A stretch of 23,099 nucleotides of DNA from Nitrospirota bacterium (GTDB lineage Bacteria > Nitrospirota > JACRHJ01). The notes under the pieces were generated by a model. The model was not told the origin of the DNA and made no database searches. It worked only from the letters and a program-made list of their open reading frames with translations. Shown here one piece after another: positions 22,480 to 23,099 of this stretch. Every line of letters begins with the position of its first letter. The stretch's first letter is position 1. The DNA lies in NCBI GenBank assembly GCA_027328825.1, contig DAHWTK010000014.1:1-23099 (forward strand), written 5' to 3'. The position numbers were made by a program, and so were the translations under genes.

Positions 22480-23099
22480 CTACATCCTCGAATTCAGCCG
22501 CCGTCTCGACATGGTTTATCCTGCGCCGGAATTCGGCCCCGCCGCTTAACCGGGCCGCCCGCTTCGAGGCCGTGTGCGAATACCAGGCGGCATGCTTCCG
22601 CATCAGCTTCACGGCGGTTATCTCGCGCATCCGTGCAAGCTGCATGGAGAGATGTCTTATCAGCATCCCGCCAATCTCCTCAAGCGCCGGTCCGTCCTGA
22701 ACACTTCCATTATATAAATATGAATTTATTTCTTTGAACAGCCAGGGATATCCGAGCGCTCCCCTGCCGACCATTACGAAATCGCACCCCGTATCGCGCA
22801 GCATCCGGGCGGCGTCATGGGCGGAGCAGACGTCGCCGTTCCCGATAACCGGTATATTCACGGCCTGTTTCACACTTGCAATCTGTTCCCAGTCCGCCTT
22901 GCCGGAGAAGCCCTGTCTTGCGGTCCTACCGTGTATGGCGACAGCCCCCGCGCCGGCGGCCTCGGCGGCCTTCGCAAGTTCCACTGCCACGTCCGGCCTG
23001 TCCCAGCCGGTGCGCATCTTGACGCTCACCGGGACATCCGATGCCTTCACCACCGAGCTTATAATTTTCTCCGCATGGAAAATATCCTTCAGGAGCGCC
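22400..23099 (-). CDS. dus: tRNA-dihydrouridine synthase, C-terminal part (5' end outside window)
   Basis: FMN/NADPH enzyme that reduces uridines in tRNA to dihydrouridine. The frame is open to the window edge, reading ALLKDIFHAEKIISSVVKAS before PVSVKMRTGW, so the GTG at 23053 is internal, not a start. Visible family motifs are VSVKMRTGW, VAIHGRTARQGFSG, IPVIGNGDVCSAHDA and DFVMVGRGALGYPWLF of the FMN-binding barrel, then the helical C-terminal domain with KLMRKHAAWYSHT. The catalytic cysteine lies upstream, outside the window. The DusB-like HGRTARQGFSG and GRGALGYPWLF point to the bacterial DusB branch, but the exact subfamily is uncertain. Its 3' end overlaps the GT-C/TPR gene by 80 bases, tail to tail. 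Confidence 0.93.
   Translation of the reverse strand, partial: ALLKDIFHAEKIISSVVKASDVPVSVKMRTGWDRPDVAVELAKAAEAAGAGAVAIHGRTARQGFSGKADWEQIASVKQAVNIPVIGNGDVCSAHDAARMLRDTGCDFVMVGRGALGYPWLFKEINSYLYNGSVQDGPALEEIGGMLIRHLSMQLARMREITAVKLMRKHAAWYSHTASKRAARLSGGAEFRRRINHVETAAEFEDVVRDFFARRPFLQKPEQDPACPVSGPC

Overview
The window is about 23 kb of densely packed, moderately GC-rich bacterial DNA from a diderm (Gram-negative type) bacterium. The cell type follows from a type IV pilus secretin (PilQ), a TonB-family protein and the PilMNOP alignment complex. The mix of type IV pilus genes, a TatD-linked radical SAM protein, a PAS kinase with a two-CW cysteine cluster, and frequent ATA and AGG codons at moderately high GC suggests a Nitrospirota or Desulfobacterota/deltaproteobacterial-like organism. 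That placement is inference from gene content, not a phylogenetic result. GTG and TTG start codons are common.

Layout. Positions 1-13524 are all on the minus strand. Read in the direction of transcription they are: rlmN, xseB, ispA, dxs, tlyA and an uncharacterised repeat protein (13524 to 7970), most joined by ATGA overlaps or very short gaps; an AT-rich control region (7724-7969) with a strong promoter and several dyads; a small MerR-like HTH gene followed by pilM-N-O-P-Q (7723 to 1961); a rho-independent terminator; then aroC-aroK-aroB (1892 to the window edge). Positions 13605-22479 are on the plus strand: a TonB-family protein, a membrane PAS histidine kinase with eight cysteines in its sensor, a TatD-radical SAM fusion, a soluble GAF histidine kinase, glgC, a PPC/DUF296 protein and a GT-C/TPR membrane protein. 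The last gene, dus (minus strand, 5' end outside the window), overlaps the end of the GT-C/TPR gene tail to tail.

How the genes work together. ispA and dxs supply isoprenoids (MEP pathway entry and prenyl chain elongation), and xseB and tlyA are their usual companions in many bacteria. rlmN and dus modify RNA. PilM-N-O-P-Q form the inner-membrane platform, periplasmic link and outer-membrane pore of the type IV pilus, and the HTH gene that leads the operon is a good candidate for its regulator. aroC, aroK and aroB belong to the shikimate pathway. The plus-strand block is more accessory. Two histidine kinases without a neighbouring response regulator flank a TatD-radical SAM fusion, next to a TonB protein without ExbB or ExbD. 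This block holds the least explained biology in the window.

I saw no tRNA, rRNA, CRISPR array, insertion sequence, prophage gene or plasmid origin.
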